Part shown: one piece after another, positions 6,651 to 14,137 of the stretch | Numbering within the stretch: position 1 is the stretch's first letter | Layout of the letters: the number at the start of each line of letters is the position of its first letter | DNA from: VFZS01 sp964353255 | Lineage (GTDB): Bacteria > Acidobacteriota > Terriglobia > Bryobacterales > Bryobacteraceae | Reading direction: 5' to 3' | Length of the DNA stretch: 15,838 bases | Assembly (NCBI GenBank): GCA_964353255.1 | Contig: CAYGVJ010000123.1 | Coordinates: forward strand, 1-15,838 | Notes under the pieces: model-generated | Seen by the model: only the letters and a program-made list of their open reading frames with translations | What the model was told of the DNA's origin: nothing | The model's database searches: none | Program-made: the position numbers and the translations under genes

Positions 6651-6675
6651 GGTTCGCTTGGCCGAGGCCGGCCTC
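6641..6675. terminator. Possible hairpins between convergent genes
   Basis: The end of the LolA-like gene and the 27-base convergent gap hold two dyads: AGCGAA / TTCGCT (6641-6646 and 6653-6658) with a six-base loop, and the palindrome GAGGCCGGCCTC (6664-6675). Neither is followed by a T-run on either strand, so intrinsic termination is uncertain. They may simply block convergent transcription. Confidence 0.25.
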
Positions 6676-6677
6676 CC

Positions 6678-7334
6678 TTACCGCTTCTTCAGCGTCACAC
6701 CCAGGTCTCCGCGCTCCCCGCAGAACAGCGTCTCCAGGTCCGGGTTGGTGGTGACCTGCCGGGCGTAGTCGTCGGCCATGTTTACGTTGTGCGCCAGGAT
6801 CAGCCCGCCAGGACGCACCAGCGGCAGCAGCTTGTTCAGGTAGTCCAGGTAGCCTTCCTTGTCGGCGTCGATGAAGAGCACGTCGATCGGCTCCTTGATC
6901 CCGCTCACGTTCCGGTGGGCGTCGCCCTGGACCACGGTGACGATGCGGTCCACGCCGGCCCGCTTGAAGTGCTCACGGGCCATGGCCGCGCGGCCAGCGT
7001 CGATCTCGAAGGTGGTCAGCTTGCCGCCGGTCTTTTGAAGGGCGAGGCAAAACCAGAGGCCGGAGATCCCGGTGGAGGTGCCTATCTCAACCACGTGCTT
7101 GGCCCCCGCGGTCTCCGTGAGTAAGCGCAGCATCCGGCCGTCGCTGGCCGGGACGTTGGCAAACATCTCGCCGGCCTTGGCGGCCTCGTCCACCACCCCA
7201 AGGATCCTTTTCTCCGCCTCGGTCTTGGCCAGGGGCAGGCTCTCCGTCCGGTACCGTCCGAAACTGCGCCGCTGGCCGACAGCCATCCAGGCCACCCCCA
7301 GCACCAGGCCGATCATCAGTATTGTCCGTCTCAT
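6678..7334 (-). CDS. O-methyltransferase, SAM-dependent class I, with N-terminal export signal
   Basis: A 218-residue protein. Residues about 40-218 match the caffeoyl-CoA/catechol O-methyltransferase family (COG4122): EKRILGVVDEAA, motif I VVEIGTSTGISG (81-92), the acidic strand LTTFEID (106-112), VVQGDAH, the metal and substrate loop LFIDADKEGYLDYL (153-166) and RPGGLILAHN (174-183). Ahead of this lies MRRTILMIGLVLGVAWMAVG, a basic then hydrophobic stretch with an AVG-Q cleavage-like site, so the enzyme is predicted to be exported or membrane-anchored. The start is secure: AGGAGT (7346-7341, minus strand) lies 6 bases before the ATG. Methyltransferases need cytoplasmic SAM, so an exported form is odd; an N-in/C-out anchor would also put the domain in the periplasm. 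It is the last gene of the operon with the VWFA protein, TonB receptor and small secreted protein. The substrate is unknown. Confidence 0.85.
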   Translation of the reverse strand: MRRTILMIGLVLGVAWMAVGQRRSFGRYRTESLPLAKTEAEKRILGVVDEAAKAGEMFANVPASDGRMLRLLTETAGAKHVVEIGTSTGISGLWFCLALQKTGGKLTTFEIDAGRAAMAREHFKRAGVDRIVTVVQGDAHRNVSGIKEPIDVLFIDADKEGYLDYLNKLLPLVRPGGLILAHNVNMADDYARQVTTNPDLETLFCGERGDLGVTLKKR

Positions 7335-7340
7335 GAGTTC

Positions 7341-7346
7341 ACTCCT
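7341..7346 (-). promoter_or_regulatory. Shine-Dalgarno AGGAGT fixing the O-methyltransferase start
   Basis: The minus strand reads AGGAGT 6 bases before the ATG at 7334, inside the 16-base gap after the VWFA gene. It shows that the hydrophobic N-terminus of the methyltransferase is really translated rather than being an over-extended start. Confidence 0.75.
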
Positions 7347-7350
7347 GACA

Positions 7351-9435
7351 TTATGGCAGCAGGACCACGGTGGCCCGGGGAAAAGCGAATTTCTTCCCGA
7401 CCTCGTCCACCAGGCTGATCTGGCAGATGTACGGCCCGGCGGTGAGCTTCTCCAGCGGCACCTGGAATTGAACGGGCATCACCCCCGGACGCTTGGGCAA
7501 GCTCTCGGTCACGCGTATCGAATTGGATTCGAATACCTTGGTTCTGCCGCGGTAAAAGCTCAGCGCCGTCAGCACGCTGTGGCTTCGGTCGGCGGCGTCG
7601 GCCGCGGCGTCGTACACTTCCAAATACACGTACAGGTTCTGGTCCTTCCGGAAAACGCGGGTGACGCTGGGAATGAGCTTCTGATTGTTCTCTACCAGCG
7701 GATTTGACTCGAGCAACCGGCGGTTGCCCAAGGCCGAACCCACCGCCGCGCTGATCGGCTCGCGCTGGTTGGACAAGACCACCGAGCTGATGCGCAGCCG
7801 GTCGGCCACCGAGTTCAGGTCGGGCACCTGGAACGACATCTCGAAGGTCCCGATCCGCCCCGTCTGGTTCTCGCGCGCCAGAAACTTCAGCCGGTACTGG
7901 CCCGGAACCAGGGTGAAGCCGGTGTCGTACTGGAAGTTCCGCCGCTTCAACTGAGCGACATCCGCCGCGCTCAGCCGGACCCGGATGCCGTCGCGCACCG
8001 TGCCCGCCAGCCGTCCCTTGGCGTCCCGGAGCTGCCCGATGAAGTCCAGCTCGGTCGATTCGTTCGAGCCCTTCCTGGCCAGCGCGATCTCGCTGCCCGG
8101 GATCTTCACAGCTACGGGAACGAAATAGCGCGCCCGCGCCACGCGGAAGTAGTTCACTTCCAGCGCCAGGGGCAGGTCGGTGATCGGGTCGCCCAGCGCC
8201 AGGGCTTCCTGAAGCTGCATTTCCTTGTCGGCATCGGTGAACTTGCCGAACTCCTTGGGCGCGAAGTAACCGCTGCGGTAGTCGAGCCTGGCCTGAAGCG
8301 GGCGGTTCATCCGCACCTGGATGCGGCGGAAGCGCCCATCCTGCGCGGGGTTGGAGGTGTAGTAGCCCAGAATGTAGTAGCTGCGGATGTCCTCCTGCGC
8401 CTGCCGGATGCCCAGGCTCAGGTCGTTGCTGTCCAGAAAGGCCTTCCCGCCGGTGTCCTCGGCCAGGCTGAACAGCGTCTCCTGCTGGTTCTGGAGGCGC
8501 GCCATCTGCCGGCGCTGCGCCTGCCCGGAGAACAGGCTCGTGCCGCGCGTCGCCCCCTGCGAGGCGTCGCCTCCGGGAATGGTGGCCATCAGGCCCCGCG
8601 CGTCCACGGGGTAAAAGGAAACGTTCGCCCGCACCGCGGCATTCACCGTGGACCGCAGTTGCGAGTCGTTCTCCGCGCCGGTCCTGCCGATGCCGCTCGA
8701 AAAGTAAACCAGCGCCTTCTTCTCCGGCAGCCCGGCGAGCATCTTGGCCGCGGACTCCAGCGCGCTCAGCTTCCGGTCCGTGTTGAAGATGTTGAACTCG
8801 CTCTCGTCGGCCGTGTAAGCCGCGCCCGTATCCTCGGCGTTCTCATCGTCGGTCGAGGCTTCCGCGGCCAGCTCGCTGGCCTCGCCGATGCGGAACGACT
8901 TGATCACCCGCGTGAGCTGGTCGCGATCCGCCGTGAAGTCCTGCTCCACTTTGAGCTGGGTGGCGAAGCTCATGATGGCCACCATGTCCGCGGGCCTCAT
9001 CTGCTGCTCGAGGAACTTCAGCGCCGAATTCTGCGCGCGGATCTGGTCCGCCGCCGGCATCGAGGAATAGTCGAACAACAGCACCAGCAGGCGCCGGTCC
9101 CGGTACTGGATCTTGCCCGGCGCCGCTATGTTGATCACCTGCGGCCGGGCCGGCGTGGCTGGAGCCGGCGCGGCCGGGGCCGGCGGCCGGATCTCCGGCG
9201 CCTCCCGCGGCGCGTCCAACTGCTGAAACTCGAACACCGAGATCGCCTGCGGCTTGCCGTCTTCGAGCACCGTGAAGTCTTCCTTCGTCAAGCCAGTGAT
9301 CTCTTTGCCCGACCGGTCACGCACAAAGACGTCCAGTATCACCAGGTTGGTCGTGGCCCGGAAGACCACCCCGGTCTGCTGAGCCAGGGCCACGATCGCC
9401 AGTACAGGAAGGATGAGTTTCCGCAACCCGCGCAT
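7351..9435 (-). CDS. VWFA-related secreted protein, acidobacterial type (TIGR03436-like)
   Basis: A 694-residue exported protein. It starts MRGLRKLILPVLAIVALAQQ, a signal peptide, followed by the family N-terminal beta domain (VFRATTNLVILDVFVRDRSG, then GLTKEDFTVLEDGKPQ at about 48-63), an Ala/Pro-rich linker (about 77-98) and a von Willebrand A domain starting RRLLVLLFDYSSM (D122). The MIDAS loop is D-x-S-S-M, not the canonical DxSxS, as is frequent in this acidobacterial group. KKALVYFSSGIG, FYPVDARGL and IRSYYILGYY follow. The C-terminal half is beta-rich, with no further domain recognised. The ATG at 9435 is preferred, 5 bases after the receptor stop; a TTG at 9444 would overlap that stop as TTGA. 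The family is expanded in Acidobacteriota and has no proven role; binding to a surface partner or matrix is assumed from the VWA fold. The operon suggests work with the TonB receptor. Confidence 0.9.
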   Translation of the reverse strand: MRGLRKLILPVLAIVALAQQTGVVFRATTNLVILDVFVRDRSGKEITGLTKEDFTVLEDGKPQAISVFEFQQLDAPREAPEIRPPAPAAPAPATPARPQVINIAAPGKIQYRDRRLLVLLFDYSSMPAADQIRAQNSALKFLEQQMRPADMVAIMSFATQLKVEQDFTADRDQLTRVIKSFRIGEASELAAEASTDDENAEDTGAAYTADESEFNIFNTDRKLSALESAAKMLAGLPEKKALVYFSSGIGRTGAENDSQLRSTVNAAVRANVSFYPVDARGLMATIPGGDASQGATRGTSLFSGQAQRRQMARLQNQQETLFSLAEDTGGKAFLDSNDLSLGIRQAQEDIRSYYILGYYTSNPAQDGRFRRIQVRMNRPLQARLDYRSGYFAPKEFGKFTDADKEMQLQEALALGDPITDLPLALEVNYFRVARARYFVPVAVKIPGSEIALARKGSNESTELDFIGQLRDAKGRLAGTVRDGIRVRLSAADVAQLKRRNFQYDTGFTLVPGQYRLKFLARENQTGRIGTFEMSFQVPDLNSVADRLRISSVVLSNQREPISAAVGSALGNRRLLESNPLVENNQKLIPSVTRVFRKDQNLYVYLEVYDAAADAADRSHSVLTALSFYRGRTKVFESNSIRVTESLPKRPGVMPVQFQVPLEKLTAGPYICQISLVDEVGKKFAFPRATVVLLP

Positions 9436-9440
9436 AGATC

Positions 9441-12400
9441 TCAAAACCTCAGCCGCAGAGAGGGGGTTATGGTCCGCATTCCGGCCGTGGCCGTCGGCAA
9501 CCCATAGTTCGCGGCGTTCACCACGTTCCCCAGGCTGGTGTAGCTCACATGGTTGGTGAAGTTCTGGCTGTCCACGCGCAACTCCAACCGGCGGCGGTCG
9601 TCAATCCGGAAGGCGCGGGAGACCGACAGGTTCAGGGACACCCGGGTGGGGCCGTCGATGGTGTTCCGTCCCGCGTTGCCAAACGTGCCGGAAGGGGGGA
9701 TGGCGAAGGCCGCCAGGTTGAAAAACCCGGTAGCGCTGCTGATCAGCAGCCCGGTGGCGTTCGCCCGCCCGCTTCCGATGGCGCCGGTGCCGCCCGTGTC
9801 CGACTGGTTGCCGAGCACCCGCGCCGTCAACGGGGTGCCGGAGCTGGCGGTCAGCCCGCCGCTGAGGCTCCATCCCCGCAGCAGACGCGCGGCCCACCCC
9901 GCGCCGGCCAGCGCCCTTCCGCCCTCCCGCACCGGCGAGGCCAGAACGTAGAACAGGCTCAGCGTGTGCCGCTGGTCAAAACTCGAGCGGCCCCGTTCGG
10001 CCCGCAGGTCTTGGTCGTTCTGCGCCACCACCGCCCCGCCGCCTCCCAGCGTCGAGGCGTTGTCGATGGACTTCGAGTAGACGTACAGAACGTTGGCCGA
10101 AACGCCCCTGGCGAAGCGCCGCATCAGGCGCACCTGCCCGCCGTGGTAAATCGAGTTGCCGTCCGAGGTGTCCCAGGTGAAGCCCACCGCATTGCCGATC
10201 AGGCGCCGTTGTTCGGCCGTCAGCGGCGAGCCCGGCGCCGCCCGGTTCGGCTGCCTCTGAATATCCAGCCGGGTCCCCTTCGTCCCGAGATAGCCCACTT
10301 CCGCCACCAGGGAGCGCCGCAGAGTCTGCTGGATGGAGAAGCTCCAGGTCTGGGCGTAGCCCACTTGATAGTGCCGATCGACCGCGTAAGTATTGGTGAT
10401 GGTTTGCGAAGGCGCGGCCGCAAAGCCCTCCTGGAGCGTGAGGGTGCGCGCCAGGCTGGTGTTCAGCGTGGCCGTGTTGGCGAACGGCGGTTGCGCCGCC
10501 AGCCGCGACGGGAACTGGTTGTAGATCGAGCCGTTGAAGAAGATTCCGTAGCCGGCGCGCACCAGAAGCTGGCGCTTGGAGAAGGGGCGCCAGGCCAGCC
10601 CCAGGCGCGGCGAGAAGTTGTTCTTGTCCGGGTCGATCAAGCCCTCCGGGAACTGGCCCGTGTACGGGCCGCTCTGCCCCGGCGTGACTACGGCTACCGC
10701 ATCGAACCCCGGCGCGATGTCCAGGTTCGCCATGTGGCCCCACTTCTCGCGGAAGGGCTGGAAGTACTCGTAGCGCAAGCCCGCGTTCAGCGTCAGGTTG
10801 GGCCGGATCCTCCAGTCGTCCAGGGCGTGCCCGCTAACGACCGAGGCCCGAAAGTAGGTGCTGGCGCCGCCGAACCGGATCGCGCTCGACTGCGGCAAAC
10901 CGAGCAGAAAATCGGCGAAATCGAACCCCGTTCCGGCCAGCGGCTGGTTCCGATTGTCGAACGCGCTGGTCGCCAGGCCGGTGAAAGTGAAGGTCCCGCG
11001 GGCGTTCTGGTCGGTGCGCGTGTTGAGCTGCATGCGCCGGTAGTCTCCGCCGAAGCTAAGGTTGTGCGAGCCACGCACCAGCATCACTCCTTCGTTCACT
11101 GCCGAGGTCTGGTTGCGTCCCAGCGACGCGCTGGCGTCGCTGAGTCCGCCGAAGTTGGTGAAGTTTAGGTTTGGGGGACCGTAGTTGATCGGATCTCTGG
11201 ATACTCCGGTGATCCCCAGCGCGCCCGCCACGTCCGTTCCATAGGCGAAGAACGGCAGGACCTGGTTCCGGTTCCGGTTGAAGTTCCAGCGCAGAGTGTT
11301 GATGGTGGTGCGGGTGACGTTGTGCGTCCACCCCGCGCCCACGCTCATGCCCCGGCCCGAGGTGGAATCGCGGAAGCCGAAAAGCTGCGCGCTGGTCGAA
11401 TTGCGCCACTGCACGTTGGTGTTCACGTCCATCCGGTCCTTGCGGGTCAGCGACCGGTTCAGCCGAACCCCCAGGTTGTTGTTGTTGCTCCCGTTGGAGG
11501 TGACGTACTGGTAGTTCTGCACCGAGCCCGGCTGGTTCGGCAGCGGGAAGAACGGCAGCAGACCCAGGGCCACGGAGTCGATCCGCGAGGCCGGGATGCG
11601 GTTGCCGGGAAAAGGCCCTGTGCCCTTGGGATCGTAGACTTGAACCGACGTCCGCCCCACCGACGCCGAGAAGTCGCCCTCCCGTTCGGCGGCTGTGGGC
11701 AGGGTGGACACGGTGCTGAACAGGTTCTGCCCACGTGTCCCGGAGTAGTTCACGAAGATGAACGTCCGCGGGCTGTTAACAATCTTGGGGATCTTGAGCG
11801 GACCGCCCAGGCTGAAGCCAAACCGGCTCTGCGAGTAGGACGGCTTCTCGACAGTCTGCCCGGTCAGCGAGAAGGGCCGGGCGTTCAGGGCGGAGGTGTT
11901 CAACGAATAGGTGGCCATTCCTCGAAGGCCTTCTTGGCCCCGTCCAATCCGATTTCCGAATGCGCCGTCGCCGGCCCAGGGGCGGGCCGCCGGACCCCGA
12001 CCGGGCTTGGCCCGTTCGCTGAGGCGCGGACCGCCCATGCCGCCCGCCCCGCGCCCGCCAAACCCTCCGCCGCCTCCGGGGCCAGGCCCGCCACCAAGCA
12101 TCCCCGGCCCGCCTGGCCCTGGCCCGCCGCCCGCGCCACCGCCCGGACGCCCGCCTGCCGCTGGCCCGCCCTGGCCACCCCCGGCTCCGGCTTCGCCGGG
12201 GCCTTCGGTCGAGCCGAACGTCCGCGCCGCGGCCATTGGGCCCATCATCCCCTCGCCGCCAAACTGCTCGAAGCCGCCCCGAAACTGCTCGAGGAAAGCC
12301 TCCCGCAGGGCCGGTTCGAGGTTCCCACTCAGGCTCCCGTTCAGCAGAAAGGCTTCGTTGGCGTTGGCTTCCTGCGAGAATCCGGCCGGAGAAGAAGCGG

Positions 12401-12824
12401 CTCCCAGTGCCGCTTCGGCCTGGATCTCGGCGCTTTCCCCGCTTTGCGTCAGCGCCAGGTTCTGAAAGCCCTGCGCTCGGCGCTCTTGAACTCTGCGGGC
12501 GACGCGCGGCTGAACCTCGAGCGACCACTCCAGGGGAGCTTCCGATGCCCCGGCCTGGACTTCCCGGCGCGCCGAGGAGAAGCCCACCATCTGGACCTCC
12601 AGCGTCCCGGCGCCCGGCGCCAGGTTCTCGAACCGGTACATCCCGGTCTCATCAGTCGTCGTCGTTAGTTTCCGGCCCGCTTGCGTGGCCGTGACGGTTG
12701 CCCCCGGTATCGGCTGGCCCGCCGAGCGCACCACTCCGGAATGCCGAACCGAGACTGCCGGCTCCTGGCACAGCAGCCCAGCCGGGCAAAGACACACCAC
12801 CACTGTCAGAGCTAGCCGGAACAT
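9441..12824 (-). CDS. TonB-dependent receptor with carboxypeptidase-regulatory domain (Oar-like)
   Basis: A 1127-residue outer-membrane protein. The signal peptide MFRLALTVVVCLCPAGLLCQ is followed by a carboxypeptidase-regulatory-like beta domain (about 24-105: SGVVRSAGQPIPGATVTA, TTDETGMYRFENLAPG, LEVQMVGF). A short linker and NEAFLLNGSLSG region then lead to a Gly/Pro-rich low-complexity stretch (about 208-265) where a full plug domain would be expected. The barrel part begins near SLNTSALNARPFSLTGQ and carries FGFSLGGPLKIPK, FIFVNYSGTRGQN, LPFFPLPNQPGSVQNYQ, LNAGLRYEYF, NFSPRLGLAWRPF and a C-terminus LRLRF ending in an aromatic residue, as outer-membrane barrels do. Acidobacterial receptors of this kind are thought to import large carbohydrate or peptide ligands, but no ligand can be assigned. 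The ATG at 12824 follows GGCGGGG; an upstream in-frame extension runs into the preceding gene and is rejected. It is second in a four-gene operon. Confidence 0.93.
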   Translation of the reverse strand: MFRLALTVVVCLCPAGLLCQEPAVSVRHSGVVRSAGQPIPGATVTATQAGRKLTTTTDETGMYRFENLAPGAGTLEVQMVGFSSARREVQAGASEAPLEWSLEVQPRVARRVQERRAQGFQNLALTQSGESAEIQAEAALGAASSPAGFSQEANANEAFLLNGSLSGNLEPALREAFLEQFRGGFEQFGGEGMMGPMAAARTFGSTEGPGEAGAGGGQGGPAAGGRPGGGAGGGPGPGGPGMLGGGPGPGGGGGFGGRGAGGMGGPRLSERAKPGRGPAARPWAGDGAFGNRIGRGQEGLRGMATYSLNTSALNARPFSLTGQTVEKPSYSQSRFGFSLGGPLKIPKIVNSPRTFIFVNYSGTRGQNLFSTVSTLPTAAEREGDFSASVGRTSVQVYDPKGTGPFPGNRIPASRIDSVALGLLPFFPLPNQPGSVQNYQYVTSNGSNNNNLGVRLNRSLTRKDRMDVNTNVQWRNSTSAQLFGFRDSTSGRGMSVGAGWTHNVTRTTINTLRWNFNRNRNQVLPFFAYGTDVAGALGITGVSRDPINYGPPNLNFTNFGGLSDASASLGRNQTSAVNEGVMLVRGSHNLSFGGDYRRMQLNTRTDQNARGTFTFTGLATSAFDNRNQPLAGTGFDFADFLLGLPQSSAIRFGGASTYFRASVVSGHALDDWRIRPNLTLNAGLRYEYFQPFREKWGHMANLDIAPGFDAVAVVTPGQSGPYTGQFPEGLIDPDKNNFSPRLGLAWRPFSKRQLLVRAGYGIFFNGSIYNQFPSRLAAQPPFANTATLNTSLARTLTLQEGFAAAPSQTITNTYAVDRHYQVGYAQTWSFSIQQTLRRSLVAEVGYLGTKGTRLDIQRQPNRAAPGSPLTAEQRRLIGNAVGFTWDTSDGNSIYHGGQVRLMRRFARGVSANVLYVYSKSIDNASTLGGGGAVVAQNDQDLRAERGRSSFDQRHTLSLFYVLASPVREGGRALAGAGWAARLLRGWSLSGGLTASSGTPLTARVLGNQSDTGGTGAIGSGRANATGLLISSATGFFNLAAFAIPPSGTFGNAGRNTIDGPTRVSLNLSVSRAFRIDDRRRLELRVDSQNFTNHVSYTSLGNVVNAANYGLPTATAGMRTITPSLRLRF
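12030..12203 (-). repeat. Gly/Pro-rich low-complexity segment inside the TonB receptor
   Basis: About 58 codons (residues 208-265) consist mostly of Gly with Pro, Ala, Met and Arg, in loosely repeated GGGPGPGG-like blocks. The stretch lies between the N-terminal domain and the barrel. Its extreme GC content also creates long proline-rich open frames on the opposite strand that are not genes. Such short repeats can slip, so length may vary between strains. Confidence 0.85.
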
Positions 12825-12834
12825 GCAACCCCGC

Positions 12835-13212
12835 CTAAGAAGTCTTTCTTTTCGCCGTGAACTCCCGCGGCTGTCCGCCCTCACGCTGGCGGGTGAACTT
12901 GATCTCGGCGCCGGAAACCTTGCCCTTGTAGAGGAATTTCATCTGGTTTCCGCCGGACTCGAGGACCTGAGTGAACGAGAGCTCGTCGCCCTTGATGATT
13001 CCGTCCGAGATCGGGCTCTCGCCCATGGGGTTGCTGATCGATCCGGTCAGCTTCTCGCCCGCCACCTTGAAGGTGAAGGTCATGGTTTGGGGCTGACCCT
13101 GGCGTCCAGGCACCTCCGCAGTCCACTGCCCGCTGATGTCGGCCGCCCAGGCGGTCAGCGCCATCAGGCCGGCCACTGCCAGTAGCACCGTTAAACGGCT
13201 TTTCATGTTCAT
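12835..13212 (-). CDS. Small secreted beta-rich protein, acidobacterial family of unknown function
   Basis: A 125-residue protein with a signal peptide (about residues 1-24, hydrophobic LTVLLAVAGLMALTAWA, cleavage at AWA-AD). The mature domain, about 100 residues, is a set of short beta strands: DISGQWTAEV, QTMTFTFKVAGEKLTGSIS, ISDGIIKGDELSFTQ, MKFLYKGKVSGAEIKFTRQ and REFTAKR. This layout resembles small lipocalin-like secreted proteins widespread in Acidobacteriota; no enzyme motif or cysteine is present, so a binding role is only a guess. Two ATGs (13212 and 13206) are possible, with no clear ribosome site for either. Much longer in-frame extensions would run antisense through ssb and are rejected. 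It ends 10 bases before the TonB receptor and seems to head that operon. Confidence 0.75.
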   Translation of the reverse strand: MNMKSRLTVLLAVAGLMALTAWAADISGQWTAEVPGRQGQPQTMTFTFKVAGEKLTGSISNPMGESPISDGIIKGDELSFTQVLESGGNQMKFLYKGKVSGAEIKFTRQREGGQPREFTAKRKTS

Positions 13213-13280
13213 ATTTAGGAAGGCGAGCGCGCGCCCTGGGGACGTTACAGGTGTTTGCCCGCCCCGCCTCCGCGGGTTTG

Positions 13281-13289
13281 TGCTACAGT
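13281..13289 (+). promoter_or_regulatory. Extended -10 element immediately before ssb
   Basis: TGCTACAGT matches TGnTAnnnT exactly. It ends 10 bases before the ssb ATG, so transcription would begin only a few bases ahead of the start codon. The purine-rich AAGGGA between them would then be mostly outside the mRNA. It may instead be a chance match, with the true promoter lying further upstream in the 87-base divergent gap. Confidence 0.4.
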
Positions 13290-13299
13290 GCAAGGGAAT

Positions 13300-13770
13300 A
13301 TGGCATCCCGAAGCGTCAACAAAGTCATCCTTATCGGCAACCTGGGCAGGGACGCCGAAACCAAGTTCACTCCCAGCGGAGTGGCCAAGACCACCTTCTC
13401 GGTGGCCACCGGCTGGCGCTCGAAAGACCCTCAGACCGGCGAGTGGAAGGACGAGACCGACTGGCACAATGTCGTGCTCTGGCGGCAGGAGAACCTGGCC
13501 AACTATTTGACCAAGGGCCGGCAGGTGTACGTGGAAGGCCGCTTGCAGACCCGCAGCTACGAAGACAAAGAGGGGAAGAAGGTCTACGTGACCGAGGTGG
13601 TGGCCCAGGACGTGCTCCTGTTGGGCGGTCGCGGCGCCGAAGCGCCGGATCGCGGGGCCGAGGAGGCCCACGCCCCGCCGCCTGGGCCTGGCCGGCAGCA
13701 GCGTCCGCAGCCCGCTCCGCCCGACGAGCCCTTTACCCAGGTCGTCACCGACGACGACGTGCCCTTCTAA
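13300..13770 (+). CDS. ssb: Single-stranded DNA-binding protein
   Basis: A 156-residue SSB, which coats single-stranded DNA during replication, repair and recombination, normally as a tetramer. The OB-fold spans residues 1-110, with the family opening SVNKVILIGNLGRDAETKFTP, the TTFSVATGWR strand, DETDWHNVVLW (51-61, Trp55 and Trp61 likely to stack on bases), YLTKGRQVYVEGRLQTRSYED (69-89) and VTEVVAQDVLLLG. A Pro/Gln/Gly-rich linker (about 112-144) leads to the acidic tip DDDVPF, which recruits partner proteins. The ATG at 13300 is preferred over an upstream in-frame ATG (13255), because the family begins here and AAGGGA lies just before it. It is a stand-alone gene, divergent from the surface operon and convergent with the TPR gene. 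Confidence 0.97.
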   Translation: MASRSVNKVILIGNLGRDAETKFTPSGVAKTTFSVATGWRSKDPQTGEWKDETDWHNVVLWRQENLANYLTKGRQVYVEGRLQTRSYEDKEGKKVYVTEVVAQDVLLLGGRGAEAPDRGAEEAHAPPPGPGRQQRPQPAPPDEPFTQVVTDDDVPF

Positions 13771-13783
13771 GCGCGGACCGCGC
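13771..13783. terminator. Possible GC hairpin after ssb
   Basis: GCGCGGACCGCGC directly follows the ssb stop and forms a dyad (five base pairs with a three-base loop) in the 27-base gap before the convergent TPR gene. No T-run follows, so this is a weak terminator candidate at best. Confidence 0.25.
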
Positions 13784-13797
13784 GGCGCAGTGGCGCG

Positions 13798-14106
13798 TCA
13801 CTCCAGCAGCCGCAGTGCGCCTTCCAGTTGGTCGCGCGCGTGGGGCTGCCCCAGGCGGCGGGTGACCTCTATGCCCCGCCGGTACATCTCGCGGGCTTCC
13901 TCCAGCCGTCCCAGTCGCTCCAGCGCCTGCCCGGCCTGGAAGTAGGTCGCCGTGTAGTTCTCATCCAGCGACAACACCGTGCCGAACTCCGCGGAAGCCT
14001 CCTCGAATTGGCCCGCCCCCGCCAGCGCCATGCCCAGGGCGTAGTGAGCGAAGGTGTCGCGCGGGTTGGCGGCGACCAAGTGGCGGAGTGTCTCAAGGCG
14101 GTCCAT
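13798..14106 (-). CDS. Short tetratricopeptide-repeat protein
   Basis: A 102-residue protein with no signal peptide or membrane segment. Two TPR units are clear: PRDTFAHYALGMALAGAGQFEEASAEFGTVLSLDEN, which has the TPR spacing of Y/A-L-G-x-A and A-x-x-x-F (about 16-50), and a second unit starting YTATYFQAGQALERLGRLEE (about 51-83), ending with a capping helix. Such proteins serve as protein-protein adaptors; the partner is unknown. The ATG at 14106 lies 47 bases from the divergent ATG of the cysteine protein and appears to use the minus-strand side of the same AT-rich promoter core (TATATT). It is convergent with ssb, 27 bases apart. Confidence 0.85.
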   Translation of the reverse strand: MDRLETLRHLVAANPRDTFAHYALGMALAGAGQFEEASAEFGTVLSLDENYTATYFQAGQALERLGRLEEAREMYRRGIEVTRRLGQPHARDQLEGALRLLE

Positions 14107-14137
14107 GATGGCCCGGTCGGGCCGAGCGCGGCCCCTA

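Noticed and set aside
11911..12465. Proline-rich plus-strand frame resembling a PE/PPE or extensin-like protein
   Set aside because: It is the antisense reading of the Gly-rich segment of the receptor: GGC/GGG codons read backward as Pro. No start signals are seen.
9549..12668. Long plus-strand open frames (about 539 and 448 codons) opposite the TonB receptor
   Set aside because: They mirror the receptor's codon pattern, are Arg/Pro/Gln-rich without recognisable motifs, and overlap a clear family member on the other strand.
13255..13299. Upstream ATG adding 15 residues to SSB
   Set aside because: The added residues (MPAPPPRVCATVQGN) are not family-like and would precede the predicted promoter. 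The ATG at 13300 starts at the conserved OB-fold.
12835..13671. Long 278-codon version of the small secreted protein gene
   Set aside because: The extra 150 or so codons run antisense through ssb, and the signal peptide begins at 13212 or 13206. The shorter form fits the family.
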